From: Halalkalicoccus sp. CG83
GTDB taxonomy: Archaea > Halobacteriota > Halobacteria > Halobacteriales > Halalkalicoccaceae
Assembly (NCBI RefSeq): GCF_037081715.1
Contig: NZ_JAZDDH010000001.1
Location: 1,116,001-1,180,000, forward strand
Reading direction: 5' to 3'
DNA: 64,000 nt
The position numbers were made by a program, and so were the translations under genes. The notes beneath the pieces are model-generated. The model searched no databases, had not been told where the DNA came from, and worked only from the letters and a program-made list of their open reading frames with translations. This document shows, one piece after another, positions 17,240-25,188 of the stretch (its first letter is position 1; each line of letters begins with the position of its first letter).

Positions 17240-18190
17240 TCACCGGGCCGGGAGACTCTCGTGGTGCGGGGCTCGTGACGGACTCCGCGCTCCGCCGACG
17301 GCGCTCACCCGGCGGAACACCTCCTCCGGGTCGTTGCTCCACTGCCAGCGCCAGCGCGTTCTGACGACCAGCGAGAGCTTTCGAAGCGTCCCCAGTTCGG
17401 GCTCCTGGTTGAGCACGTCGTAGCCGCAGTTCCGGATCAGACGGTGGTGCTCGGCGTAGAGCACCGCCGCTAGCAACACGGGGAGCTGGCAGTCCTCGGG
17501 GAGGTACTTGATGCCGGCGACGCCCTCGCGGTAGAGCCGTTCGGTACGGGCGAGCTCCGCCTGCATGACGGCGGCGAAGTTCTCGTCCATCTCGAAGCGC
17601 TCGATCTGCTCGGCCGTGACGCCGTGTTCCGCGAGCGTCGTCTCCGGGAGATAGATCCGGTCGCGCTCGATGACGTCCTCGCGGACGTCGCGCAGGAAGT
17701 TCGTCAGTTGAAACGCCTCGCCGAGCGCCTTCGCGTGGGAACGGGCGGTCTCGGGGTCGTCGGGGTCCATCACGGCGGTCATCATCGAGGCGACGGCGAC
17801 CGCCGAACCGCCCATGTAGGCCTCGAGTTCCTCGTAGTTCCGGTAGCGACGTTTCCCGATGTCGGTCGCCATCGCGTCGATGAACTCCTCGACGGTCGCG
17901 TCGTCGATCCCGTTCTCGGCCCGCACCTCCTGGAACGCGGCCAGGACGGGGCTCTCCGGTTCGACCTCGCCGAGCGCCTCCGCGCGAAGCTCCTCGAGCC
18001 GACGACGCTGTTGCTCGGAGCTCACGCCGTCGGCGTCGTCTACGACCTCGTCCGCGACGCGGAAGAACGCGTACAGGACGTAGGTCGCGTTCCGAACGCG
18101 ATCCGGCAGCAGCCTCGTCGCGTAGTAGAACGTCCGTCCGGTTCGTCGATGGATCGCCTTGCTCTTCGTGATGTTGTCTTGTTCTACCAT
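17240..18190 (-). CDS. crtB: Phytoene synthase
   Basis: 316 aa. It condenses two geranylgeranyl diphosphates to phytoene, the first committed carotenoid step. Both Asp-rich magnesium motifs are intact: D47-EVVD51 and D168-VRED172 (FQLTNFLRDVRED). Other family signatures, YAFFRVADEVVD and RIYLPETTLAEHGV, are clear. Transcribed towards cruF, it completes the local set of bacterioruberin genes apart from the lycopene-forming desaturase and a GGPP synthase. Confidence 0.95.
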   Translation of the reverse strand: MVEQDNITKSKAIHRRTGRTFYYATRLLPDRVRNATYVLYAFFRVADEVVDDADGVSSEQQRRRLEELRAEALGEVEPESPVLAAFQEVRAENGIDDATVEEFIDAMATDIGKRRYRNYEELEAYMGGSAVAVASMMTAVMDPDDPETARSHAKALGEAFQLTNFLRDVREDVIERDRIYLPETTLAEHGVTAEQIERFEMDENFAAVMQAELARTERLYREGVAGIKYLPEDCQLPVLLAAVLYAEHHRLIRNCGYDVLNQEPELGTLRKLSLVVRTRWRWQWSNDPEEVFRRVSAVGGARSPSRAPHHESLPAR

Positions 18191-18281
18191 GGACGGCCCG
18201 AGTACTGCTCGTCGCTACGGAGGCCGGATTATTAGTCGTTCCTACGCGAAAAACAACGAAGACGGGTGAACGGCCGGGGGA

Positions 18282-19340
18282 TCAGTCGTCGCTTTCGGCC
18301 TCGGTGCTCTCGCCCTCGGCGGTCTGGAGGGTGTCGCGCTCCTCGGCGAACCCTTCCGAACCCTCGATCCTCGCTCTGGCCTCGGGGTCGAACTGCGTCT
18401 CGACGTCCTGGTAGCGGCTGACCTGCGAGAGCTCGTGGTGGGACTCGGTGGGGTGGCCGATGTAGCGGTCCTCGAGGTCGAACTGCGCCTGTTCGTCGTT
18501 CTCGGCGATGTTCTTGAAGTCCTCGTAGGCCGCATGGGCGCCCGAGTGCAGCCCGAACAGGGTGATGAAGATGTACTTATACCCCAGGTCGCCCAGCTCC
18601 TCGAACGTCAGCGGGTCCTCCTGTTCGGACCAGGCGAACGACGAGGAGTAGTTGAAGGCGAGGTCCAGATCGGGGTGGGTCTCGTGGATGGTCTCGGCGT
18701 AGTTCACCGCGTCCTCCCGGCTGGGGTCGGGCATCTCGGGCCAGACCAGGTCGACGCCACAGTCGGCGTAGAGTCGGCCGCGCTCGAGGTGTTCCTCCCA
18801 GTCACCGTTCGCGCTGCCGTAGGCGTCGGTGCGGGCGATGATCACCGTGTCGTCGGACTGCTTCGCGTCGACGGCCGCCGAGAAGCGCGCTTCGGCCTTC
18901 TCACGGGGGACGATCTGCTTGCCAGCGATGTGGCCACAGCGCTTCGGCGTGGTTTGGTCCTCGATGTGAATCGCCGCGACGCCGGCGTTCTCGTACTCGC
19001 GGACGGCGCGCCGGACGTTGTGGATGCCGCCGTAGCCGGTGTCACAGTCGGCGACGATCGGGATCGTACAGGCGTCGACCATCCGCTTCGCGTTCTCGAC
19101 CATCTCGGACATCGTGACCATCTCGAGGTCCGGGAAGCCGAACTGGCCCAGAACGGTGGAGTAGCCGCTCATGTAGGCGGCGTCGTGGCCGGTCATCTCC
19201 GCCAGGCGGGCGTCCAGGGCGTGGTAGACGCCGGGCGCGAACGTGAACGTCTGATCCTCGAGCTTCCGTCGGAACTCCCGGGCGGCGGGGTTGTCGACGT
19301 CGCGGACGGTGGTGTCGGTGTCGCCGATCTCGTCGATCAT
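18282..19340 (-). CDS. aceA: Isocitrate lyase
   Basis: 352 aa, the short archaeal/PEP-mutase-superfamily form. It splits isocitrate to glyoxylate and succinate in the glyoxylate bypass. The active-site KRCGH motif is at 133-137 with Cys135, and the metal-site stretch ADCDTGYGG is at 97-105. The C-terminus is acidic and looks disordered. Malate synthase (aceB), which is often adjacent in haloarchaea, is absent here; instead a 48-codon ORF overlaps the start by four bases. Confidence 0.93.
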   Translation of the reverse strand: MIDEIGDTDTTVRDVDNPAAREFRRKLEDQTFTFAPGVYHALDARLAEMTGHDAAYMSGYSTVLGQFGFPDLEMVTMSEMVENAKRMVDACTIPIVADCDTGYGGIHNVRRAVREYENAGVAAIHIEDQTTPKRCGHIAGKQIVPREKAEARFSAAVDAKQSDDTVIIARTDAYGSANGDWEEHLERGRLYADCGVDLVWPEMPDPSREDAVNYAETIHETHPDLDLAFNYSSSFAWSEQEDPLTFEELGDLGYKYIFITLFGLHSGAHAAYEDFKNIAENDEQAQFDLEDRYIGHPTESHHELSQVSRYQDVETQFDPEARARIEGSEGFAEERDTLQTAEGESTEAESDD

Positions 19341-19483
19341 CGGCGCTCACCCCGCGTGGGTCGGTCGGTCCGGTGGCTCCAGACGAGCTCTTCGAGGTTC
19401 TCGCGTCGGGTCTCGGTGTCGGTTTCGATCGTGCGGGTCATCGGGACGGTCGGGCAGCCGGTGTTGTCGGAGTCGGTGTACAT
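19337..19483 (-). CDS. Small ORF overlapping and preceding aceA
   Basis: 48 aa ([10 protein letters not shown]...). Its stop overlaps the aceA start as ATGA, the arrangement of a translationally coupled pair. The C-terminal half is charged and helical-looking ([16 protein letters not shown]). The frame stays open to an ATG at 19627 (96 aa), but the extra part is basic and not haloarchaeal in composition. It is not a recognisable piece of malate synthase. It could be a leader ORF controlling aceA or a small partner protein. Confidence 0.45.
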   Translation of the reverse strand: MYTDSDNTGCPTVPMTRTIETDTETRRENLEELVWSHRTDRPTRGERR

Positions 19484-19823
19484 GTGTGGTGTCTCGTCGT
19501 TCGTTATCCGAGTCGATCTATCGGTGGTCTGCGGGCGGTGCGGTCGATCGAGGTTGATTTCCCCGCGGAGGGCGAGCGTACGTACATCATTGATCACTGC
19601 AGTCGTGTCGACTCGCGATCCCACCATAAATGTAACGATTAATCATATTATACTACTCCCCGAGACGGTAATGATCGTTAATGTATATTATTGGGAGCCG
19701 ATAGCACGGCACACAGGCGTGGAGGGGTCGTCGCTACGAGCGTCGGGAGTCCCGTACAGCGCGCTCGAGCGGGTCCGAACTCGCTCTAGAAGTCGAACAG
19801 AGAGTCGTCCCGTGGTCGCCGAG
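19484..19823. promoter_or_regulatory. AT-rich control region between aceA and the TIGR00300 gene
   Basis: From 19620 to 19700 the sequence is strikingly AT-rich for this genome, with TATA-like elements on the minus strand (GTATAATATG around 19643-19652 and ACATTTATGG) for the aceA unit. A dyad, TAACGAT (19633-19639) and ATCGTTA (19674-19680), flanks the minus-strand TATA box, an arrangement expected of an operator. No gene is visible between 19740 and 19823. Confidence 0.5.
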
Positions 19824-21107
19824 TCACTCCTCGAGCAGGCCGTCGGCGAGCAGGGGGACGAACGTGCCGATGTCGGTCACCATGCCGATCGCCTGGGCGC
19901 TACCTCGGTCGAGTAGCTGGGTGACCGTCGCGGGGTTGATGTCGACGCAGACCACCCGCGTCGTCGAGGGTAGACAGTTCCCGACGGCGACGGAGTGGAG
20001 CAGCGTCGCGAGCATCAACACGAGGTCGGCGTCGCGGACCTGTTCGCGGATGGCGTTCTGGGCCTCGACGGAGTCGGTGATCGTGTCCGGAAGCGGCCCG
20101 TCGTCGCGGATCGACCCGGCGAGCACGTAGGGGACGTCGTTCTCGACGCACTCGTACATGATCCCGTCGTCGACGATTCCCTCCTCGACGGCGGCCTCGA
20201 TCCCGCCGGCGCGGATGATCTCACTGATCGTGTAGATGTGGTGTTTGTGGCCCTTTCGCGGGTGTTTCATCGTCTCGACCTCCATCCCCAGCGAGGTGCC
20301 GTAGAGGTCACGCTCGAGGTCGTGGACCGCGAAGCCGTTGCCCGCGCTGATCGCGTCTATGTACCCCTCACGCACCAGCCGGGCGAGGTCGTTTCTGGCC
20401 CCCGAGTGGATCACCGCTGGACCGGGGACGCAGACCACCTTTCCGCCCCGTGACTTGGTCTCCTCGATCGCGTCGGCGACGTTCCCGATCTGGGTCACCG
20501 AGGGGCGCTCGCTACTGATGCCACCCTGCATGAACCCGAACGAGCCCTCGCTGCTTCGCGGGCGTTCGGGCGGGTGGACCCGGATGCCGGCCTCGCCGAC
20601 CACGACGCGATCGCCCTTTTCGATGGCGTTGAGCGTCTTCGTGTACGCGCGTGGCCCGTTGGCGCCGTCTCGATCCCCGGCCTCGACCTCCTCCGACGGG
20701 CGACGGTCGTCCGTGCGATCCGGCTCGACGATCACCGCACAGTCCATCTCGATGTGGTCGACCGACAGCCACTCGCCCTGATAGCGGATCTCGGTCGGGT
20801 GGTTGGTCGTCGAGTAGAACCCCGCGGGGACGACCTTGTCGTCGGGTGCGGGCTCGACCTGTGCGTCGATCGGGTCCTGTAGGGTCGCGCCGTTCTGATT
20901 GAGCTGATGGATGATCTCGCCGAGCGTCTCCTCCGATTCGGCGGAGACGCGCATCCGCGCGTAGGACTCCTCGTGTCGTCGCGTCCCGACGTCGAACTTC
21001 TCGACCGAGAACCAGCCGTCCATGTCCATGATGATGCCCATACACTGGCCCATCATCCCCGAGTCGATGATGTGGCCCTCGAGCTCGACGATCCGCGAGT
21101 AGCTCAT
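19824..21107 (-). CDS. Archaeal ornithine cyclodeaminase-type / LOR-SDH bifunctional domain protein (TIGR00300)
   Basis: 427 aa from the ATG at 21107. It opens with the family hallmark SRIVELEGHIIDSGMMG, has the N-terminal LOR/SDH region with FYSTTNHPTEIRY, and a C-terminal Rossmann-like part with PGPAVIHSGARNDLARL, DISAGNGFAVHDLE-like and KGHKHHIYTISEIIRAGG motifs. Members of this family include archaeal ornithine cyclodeaminase, which converts ornithine to proline with release of ammonia. An ATG 27 nt upstream (21134) is less likely because homologues begin at M-x-Y-S-R. The family is firm; the reaction is inferred. Confidence 0.88.
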   Translation of the reverse strand: MSYSRIVELEGHIIDSGMMGQCMGIIMDMDGWFSVEKFDVGTRRHEESYARMRVSAESEETLGEIIHQLNQNGATLQDPIDAQVEPAPDDKVVPAGFYSTTNHPTEIRYQGEWLSVDHIEMDCAVIVEPDRTDDRRPSEEVEAGDRDGANGPRAYTKTLNAIEKGDRVVVGEAGIRVHPPERPRSSEGSFGFMQGGISSERPSVTQIGNVADAIEETKSRGGKVVCVPGPAVIHSGARNDLARLVREGYIDAISAGNGFAVHDLERDLYGTSLGMEVETMKHPRKGHKHHIYTISEIIRAGGIEAAVEEGIVDDGIMYECVENDVPYVLAGSIRDDGPLPDTITDSVEAQNAIREQVRDADLVLMLATLLHSVAVGNCLPSTTRVVCVDINPATVTQLLDRGSAQAIGMVTDIGTFVPLLADGLLEE

Positions 21108-21690
21108 ACGCGGACCATCGAGGGCCCCCGTCAAATCCCCTGCGAACCGCTTCTCGCCCTTCGTTCATAGTGTGTTCGTGATCGGCGACGTTTCAGTAAG
21201 CACGAATTCGTTCGAGGGACGTCTCGGCGTTCTACGTACCGCTTCGCGGCCGTTGACCCGTTTTTCGTTCACAGAACCACGTTCGGACACCGCGTTTCCG
21301 ATGCGTTCGTCCCAGCGTGTTCCACACTTGCCAGCACGTCGGACCGCCCTACTCTGGTCGACCTGTCCGGTTGCTTCCCTAACGGAATCGAGCCCGTTTT
21401 GGAGTCGAGAGGGCCTCGAACTGTCGAAACTCGGGTACGTTCGTACCTGGTGCGTTGCACGAGGCTCGACATCGATGAACTCCTGTTTTCGTCGGGTTCG
21501 ACCGGGAGGAGTCCGACCGGCTCGAGGCATATCTGTCAGTCGATCACGCTCGTGGACTGACTCGAAGGTCGTACTGACGTCCTCCGCGGTCGAGAGAAGT
21601 GACGTGCTGAATAGCGAGCGTGTGTTCGTCGGAGTCGGACGACCGGGACGGAGGTACTACCCCTTTATCCCTCCTCGCCGTAGTAGCCGT
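21108..21690. other. 583-nt intergenic region, no supported gene
   Basis: Frames are open on both strands here, but the predicted peptides are Arg/Ser/Thr-rich without the acidic bias of real genes in this genome, and I recognise no motif. The right end carries CTTTATCC at 21663-21670, about 28 nt ahead of the bat-type regulator, a likely TATA box. Confidence 0.4.
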
Positions 21691-22323
21691 ATGTTAGTCG
21701 TTGAGTTCCGGGCGGACTCGCCAATCCTTCGAGACGCCCTCGATCACGCCCCCGAAACGATCGTCACCCACGAGGAGCAATACCACACCGCCGAGGGTAT
21801 CAACTACCTGTTTTGGGCGGAGGGGGGCGATCTTGCAGCCTTCGAGGACGGACTGGCCGCCGACCCCACCGTGACGAACGTGTCCCAACTCGCTGAAACG
21901 CTGAGCCGCCGCATGTATCGAGCGACCTTTACTGACTACGGAGAAAGCGTCGCCACCTTTCCGTCGTGGAGCGGGTTGGACATCAGCCTCCTTGATTCGA
22001 CGATCTCGCATGAGGGCTGGAACGCCCGAATGCGCATGCCCGATCGAGAGACGCTCTATCGGTACCGCGACGTGTGTGAGGAGAACGACCTTCACTTTCA
22101 CCTCACATCGATCTACGAGGAGAAGGAAGCCACCAGTAAGGCGGAAGCCCAGCTTACGACTGTCCAGCGAGAAGCACTGACCACCGCACGTGAGCTCGGT
22201 TACTACGAGATTCCTCGGCGGGCGACGTTGGCAGACGTCGCGGACCGCTTGGGAATCTCCTCGCAGGCACTCTCGGAACGACTCCGTCGAGGGACCGCTA
22301 CCCTCATCGATACGGCCCTGTAA
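21691..22323 (+). CDS. Bat-type helix-turn-helix regulator (bacterio-opsin activator HTH_10 domain)
   Basis: 210 aa. The C-terminus carries the HTH_10 signature: LTTVQREALTTARELGYYEIPRRATLADVADRLGISSQALSERLRRG. The N-terminal 150 residues are the variable sensor half seen in small haloarchaeal Bat-like proteins. The ATG at 21691 follows a TATA-like box; the frame is open further upstream but that part is basic and not protein-like. Target genes are unknown. A second regulator of the same type is at 41.2 kb. Confidence 0.88.
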   Translation: MLVVEFRADSPILRDALDHAPETIVTHEEQYHTAEGINYLFWAEGGDLAAFEDGLAADPTVTNVSQLAETLSRRMYRATFTDYGESVATFPSWSGLDISLLDSTISHEGWNARMRMPDRETLYRYRDVCEENDLHFHLTSIYEEKEATSKAEAQLTTVQREALTTARELGYYEIPRRATLADVADRLGISSQALSERLRRGTATLIDTAL

Positions 22324-22476
22324 ACGACGCTTACGTAAACACTGGAATATTCATGGAGTGAGTGAAAGTGGACGGACCACGAACTCGTAACCGGATACTC
22401 GGGGAGAGCACTGGCGTGTACCGTTATGGCTCCGCCGGTATCCAGCCTCTGACGGTGATCGATACACGACCGGGCG

Positions 22477-22593
22477 ATGGATGAGCTCCTTTCCCGGTTT
22501 TTCGCCTCGCTAAGTCACTGGCGCGTACCGTTCACTTTCGACTTCTTGGAACGGTTCCGTCGGGCGGATGAAGAACGTGAACGCGACGCCTGA
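22477..22593 (+). CDS. 38-residue ORF in the decayed region
   Basis: MDELLSRFFASLSHWRVPF then FDFLERFRRADEERERDA. The peptide is amphipathic, with an acidic/basic helical tail, and looks more protein-like than the surrounding frames. It overlaps the following fragment by 26 nt in another frame. No family is recognised, so it may be a remnant or a real miniprotein. Confidence 0.25.
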   Translation: MDELLSRFFASLSHWRVPFTFDFLERFRRADEERERDA

Positions 22594-22762
22594 TCACACG
22601 TCGCCCATCGACTCGCCGACCGTCCGTGTAGGATCGCCGAGCGACGACTTCGACGGCGTAGAAGGGCGTCTCAAAGCGCTCGAACGCGGCGAAGACGGGC
22701 AGATCACTCAGTTCGTCCAACACACGAACACGTACCTCTGGCGGGACGTCATCGGCGTCTAA
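22568..22762 (+). pseudogene. Truncated HVO_A0114-type DNA-binding protein (likely antitoxin remnant)
   Basis: 64 codons. The stretch PTVRVGSPSDDFDGVEGRL then KALERGED matches the N-terminal pattern of HVO_A0114-family winged-helix proteins, where a TVRVG...DDFDGV segment precedes a [DR]-A-L-[DE]-x-GE motif. Those proteins are about 120-130 aa and continue with an HTH; here the frame runs into unrelated sequence (QHTNTYLWRDVIGV) and stops, so the DNA-binding part is missing. In other haloarchaea such proteins pair with DUF6516-type toxins; I see no partner here. Recognition is by eye and moderate. Confidence 0.4.
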
Positions 22763-23046
22763 GGCTCGGTCCGATAGCGACACGGTACCTCACCGTTGCT
22801 TCGAACGGGTCTAACACGCAAATTCTCGGCCGGCTTCCATGCGAGATACGCACTGTATATCCTGCAGAGACTCAACGACATAACCAACTATTGATGTAAA
22901 TAGCGTGGAAGATACAGCGGATTCGAACACCCGATTTCTAATACATAGTGGGAGATTCTTGATATCCGGTAACGACATACCGCGTCGTTCCTCCAAATCT
23001 GATATGGGCTTGTGGGCGAGCAAATCTCCTGTTGAGAGCGCGGTCA
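22763..23046. other. Decayed, lower-GC intergenic stretch
   Basis: This stretch is AT-richer than the genome average and has no convincing gene. A 78-codon minus-strand frame (22811-23047) starts at a TAATG junction with the MBL stop, but its composition is not haloarchaeal and no motif is visible. Confidence 0.35.
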
Positions 23047-24018
23047 TTAATCAGCGGGAGTATGAACCTCCCCGTGATCTCCCTCCGATGGTTGAACGTA
23101 TTCCACGGGAGAATAAAGCTCCCCGAGATCTCCCTCCCATGGTTGAACATGTCCAGGCAGCAGGGTCATTTGGCCGAGAGCGGCCAATTTTCGTGCGGAG
23201 ACCTGTTGTTGCCCTTTATCGAAGTTAAACATGTTCCCTCCCCGCACGGGCTCGGGATCCACGGCTTTCCCACTCATGATATCAAACGTTAGCAGCGCGT
23301 CGCCAGCGAAGAGGATTCGAGAATCCGGCAACCAGAACGAACAGTGCCCCTTCCTGTGTCCAGGTGTATGGATCACTTCAGGCTGACCGGGGACGTCCAA
23401 TACCTGACCGTCAGTGAATGTGTTCACCTCAGCAATCGGTTCCTCGTCGCCCATACCAGCCTGCATCAGAGCGCGGATAAATCGCGCAAAAGCGGGTCGC
23501 CACATGAGGAGGAAGAATCCTAGAGGCGGCTTGCCTAGGCCTTCCACAGCTGCCTCGTACCCATCTTCGTGGATCCAAACGGGGATCCCCTCCTTCCGAA
23601 GCGGTTCAGCCAGCCCTATATGATCCGGATCTATGTGCGTTAGAATCAGCGCTTTAATGTCGGTTATCTCGGCCCCGATTCGTTCGAGGCCGGACTGCAG
23701 CAGTTCCATCTGAGCAGGTAATCCCGCATCGACCAGTGTCAGTCCATCATCGTCCTCGATGAGGTACATATTGGTCATGGCTGAGCAGAGCTGGTAGACA
23801 CCATCGGCCACTTCCGTGGCCACCCGCTCTTCTCTGAGATGGGATTCTATGTTCCAGGGGATTCTCACGACTCGTTCACCTCCTCCCCGGGGCGATTGAT
23901 GCCATCGATTCCGGACGAATTCGCCGCTCTCGGCTCGTTCGAATGCAATTGGCGTCCCATCGGCTGGTGTGACTGGGCCCATTTCCCTGTCTGTGGCTGC
24001 TGTAGTTACTTTTGGCAT
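23047..24018 (-). CDS. MBL-fold metallo-hydrolase with chimeric N-terminus and repeated C-terminus
   Basis: 323 aa. The metallo-beta-lactamase fold is clear from about residue 65: VADGVYQLCSAMTNMYLIEDDDGLTLVDAG, LTHIDPDHIGLA, HTPGHRKGHCSF, LFAGDALLTFD and LLPGHVQPW. The metal loop reads H-x-D-x-D-H where the commonest form is H-x-H-x-D-H. The first 30 residues (VTPADGTPIAFERAESG) are not MBL sequence but match the N-terminus of an alpha/beta hydrolase (compare VTSADGTAIAFERTGSG in the gene at 15.3-16.1 kb), so the gene looks like a fusion with a hydrolase stub. The last 34 residues are two 17-aa repeats. The substrate is unknown. Confidence 0.7.
   Translation of the reverse strand: MPKVTTAATDREMGPVTPADGTPIAFERAESGEFVRNRWHQSPRGGGERVVRIPWNIESHLREERVATEVADGVYQLCSAMTNMYLIEDDDGLTLVDAGLPAQMELLQSGLERIGAEITDIKALILTHIDPDHIGLAEPLRKEGIPVWIHEDGYEAAVEGLGKPPLGFFLLMWRPAFARFIRALMQAGMGDEEPIAEVNTFTDGQVLDVPGQPEVIHTPGHRKGHCSFWLPDSRILFAGDALLTFDIMSGKAVDPEPVRGGNMFNFDKGQQQVSARKLAALGQMTLLPGHVQPWEGDLGELYSPVEYVQPSEGDHGEVHTPAD
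23056..23157 (-). repeat. Tandem duplication, two 51-nt units
   Basis: Units 23056-23106 and 23107-23157 are clearly similar, sharing core TCTCCCTCC-ATGGTTGAAC (one mismatch in the middle). They encode the last two 17-aa units of the MBL-fold protein, HVQPWEGDLGELYSPVE and YVQPSEGDHGEVHTPAD. The unit is in frame, so the protein was extended rather than broken. Confidence 0.75.
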
Positions 24019-24474
24019 GGCTGGTTTCCGTTATCGGGAGAGTCCGTCGGCACAGTACACGTTGCCTGCCCGCCGAACCGAAGAACGCTCATCTCTCATA
24101 GGTCATGTACCATGTTAACGTTTCGTATTTCACGGGTGATCAGGCTGTTTCCGACAAGCGACGTTGCAATGAGCGAGTTGATGCTGATCTGTTCGAGTCA
24201 AATTTGCGGAATACGCGCCCCAGCCGCTGAGGAGTACAACGTGGCCGATGATATCACAACAGCGATGCCGATCACCGCGACCGATGAACGAGCACGGTTC
24301 GTGTCCGTGACGAGTAGACCTGATCTACCGTCTCGACTGTTCTACTGGTATACCACGAGGCTAGCAGGGCCTTCTCGGCGTAATCGTGGGCGTTACGGGC
24401 GAGAAGCCCGTGCGCTCCTGGTGATACCGGCTGGAACGCCGGAGCTTATGTCCCGCCGGCCCCTCTCTCAAATC
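24019..24474. other. 456-nt region without a supported gene, with an imperfect hairpin
   Basis: The frame of the following SRAP gene stays open upstream, but the peptide is not protein-like and the catalytic Cys2 fixes the start downstream. An imperfect inverted repeat spans about 24366-24411 (GGGCCTTCTCGGCGT against ACGGGCGAGAAGCCC), with an inner 6-bp stem ACGGGC/GCCCGT. It may be a leader hairpin or remnant. Confidence 0.35.
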
Positions 24475-25188
24475 ATGTGCGGACGCTACGGCATCTACAC
24501 GCCGCCCGACGAGCTCGGCGCGCGGTTCGCCGCGACCTCCATCGATCTGGAGCCGACGTACAACGCCGCTCCGCGGGAGCGGTTGCCGGTGATCCGTGAC
24601 GATGCCGACGACGCGATCACGACCGCTCGCTGGGGACTCGTCCCCGAATGGGCCGACGACGACTCGACGGAGTTCATCAACGCCCGCGCCGAGACCCTCG
24701 CGGAGAAGCCCAGTTTTCGCGACGCCTACGCGCGATCCGCAGAGCGGGACAGCGTGCCCTCGGCGGGCCGGTGTCTGGTGCTCGCGGACGGCTTCTACGA
24801 GTGGGTCGAGGAAGGGGACGGTCGAAAACAGCCCTACTACGTGACCCGCCGCGACGACGAGCCCTTCGCGATGGCGGGCCTCTGGAGTCGGTGGACGCCG
24901 ACGGTCGAGCAGACCGACCTCTCCGCGTTCGGCGCCGGCGAGCCCGCCGCTCCCGACCCCGTGGAGACGTTCGCGATCGTCACCACCGAGCCCAACGAAG
25001 TAGTCGAGGAGCTCCACCACCGGATGGCGGCGATCCTTCCGGGAGAGACCGAACGCGAGTGGCTCGCGGATGCCGAGGTGCCCGCGCCGATCGACGGCGA
25101 TGAACTGCGTGCCTATCCGGTCTCGACGAGGGTGAACAGCCCCGCGAACGACGGCCCCGAGCTCGTCGAGGAGGTGGCCCATGCCTGA
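24475..25188 (+). CDS. SRAP / HMCES (YedK) family abasic-site protein
   Basis: 237 aa. The protein must start Met-Cys because Cys2, exposed after Met removal, forms the covalent link to abasic DNA; MCGRYGIYTPP is intact. Other catalytic features are present: YNAAPRE, RWGLVPEWA, INARAET, DGFYEW and LHHRMAAIL with the active-site His. It shields abasic sites in single-stranded DNA. It overlaps the next gene by 8 nt, forming a likely operon with the HAD and FAH proteins. Confidence 0.94.
   Translation: MCGRYGIYTPPDELGARFAATSIDLEPTYNAAPRERLPVIRDDADDAITTARWGLVPEWADDDSTEFINARAETLAEKPSFRDAYARSAERDSVPSAGRCLVLADGFYEWVEEGDGRKQPYYVTRRDDEPFAMAGLWSRWTPTVEQTDLSAFGAGEPAAPDPVETFAIVTTEPNEVVEELHHRMAAILPGETEREWLADAEVPAPIDGDELRAYPVSTRVNSPANDGPELVEEVAHA

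Noticed and set aside
21172-21690. Long upstream extension of the bat-type regulator frame
   Set aside because: The extra 173 residues are Arg/Ser/Thr-rich, unlike haloarchaeal protein; a TATA-like box and the homologous start favour 21691.
22912-22935. tRNA 3'-end-like GTTCGAATCC on the minus strand, possibly an integration site
   Set aside because: The bases flanking the putative T-loop cannot pair as a T-stem, and no acceptor or anticodon arm is found. A similar GGTTCGAATC near 15.25 kb fails in the same way.
22811-23047. 78-codon minus-strand ORF starting at a TAATG junction with the MBL stop
   Set aside because: The junction resembles translational coupling, but the peptide has no acidic bias, no motif and lies in decayed AT-rich DNA.
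23839-24474. N-terminal extension of the SRAP protein to 449 aa
   Set aside because: SRAP chemistry needs Cys at position 2, which fixes the start at 24475.
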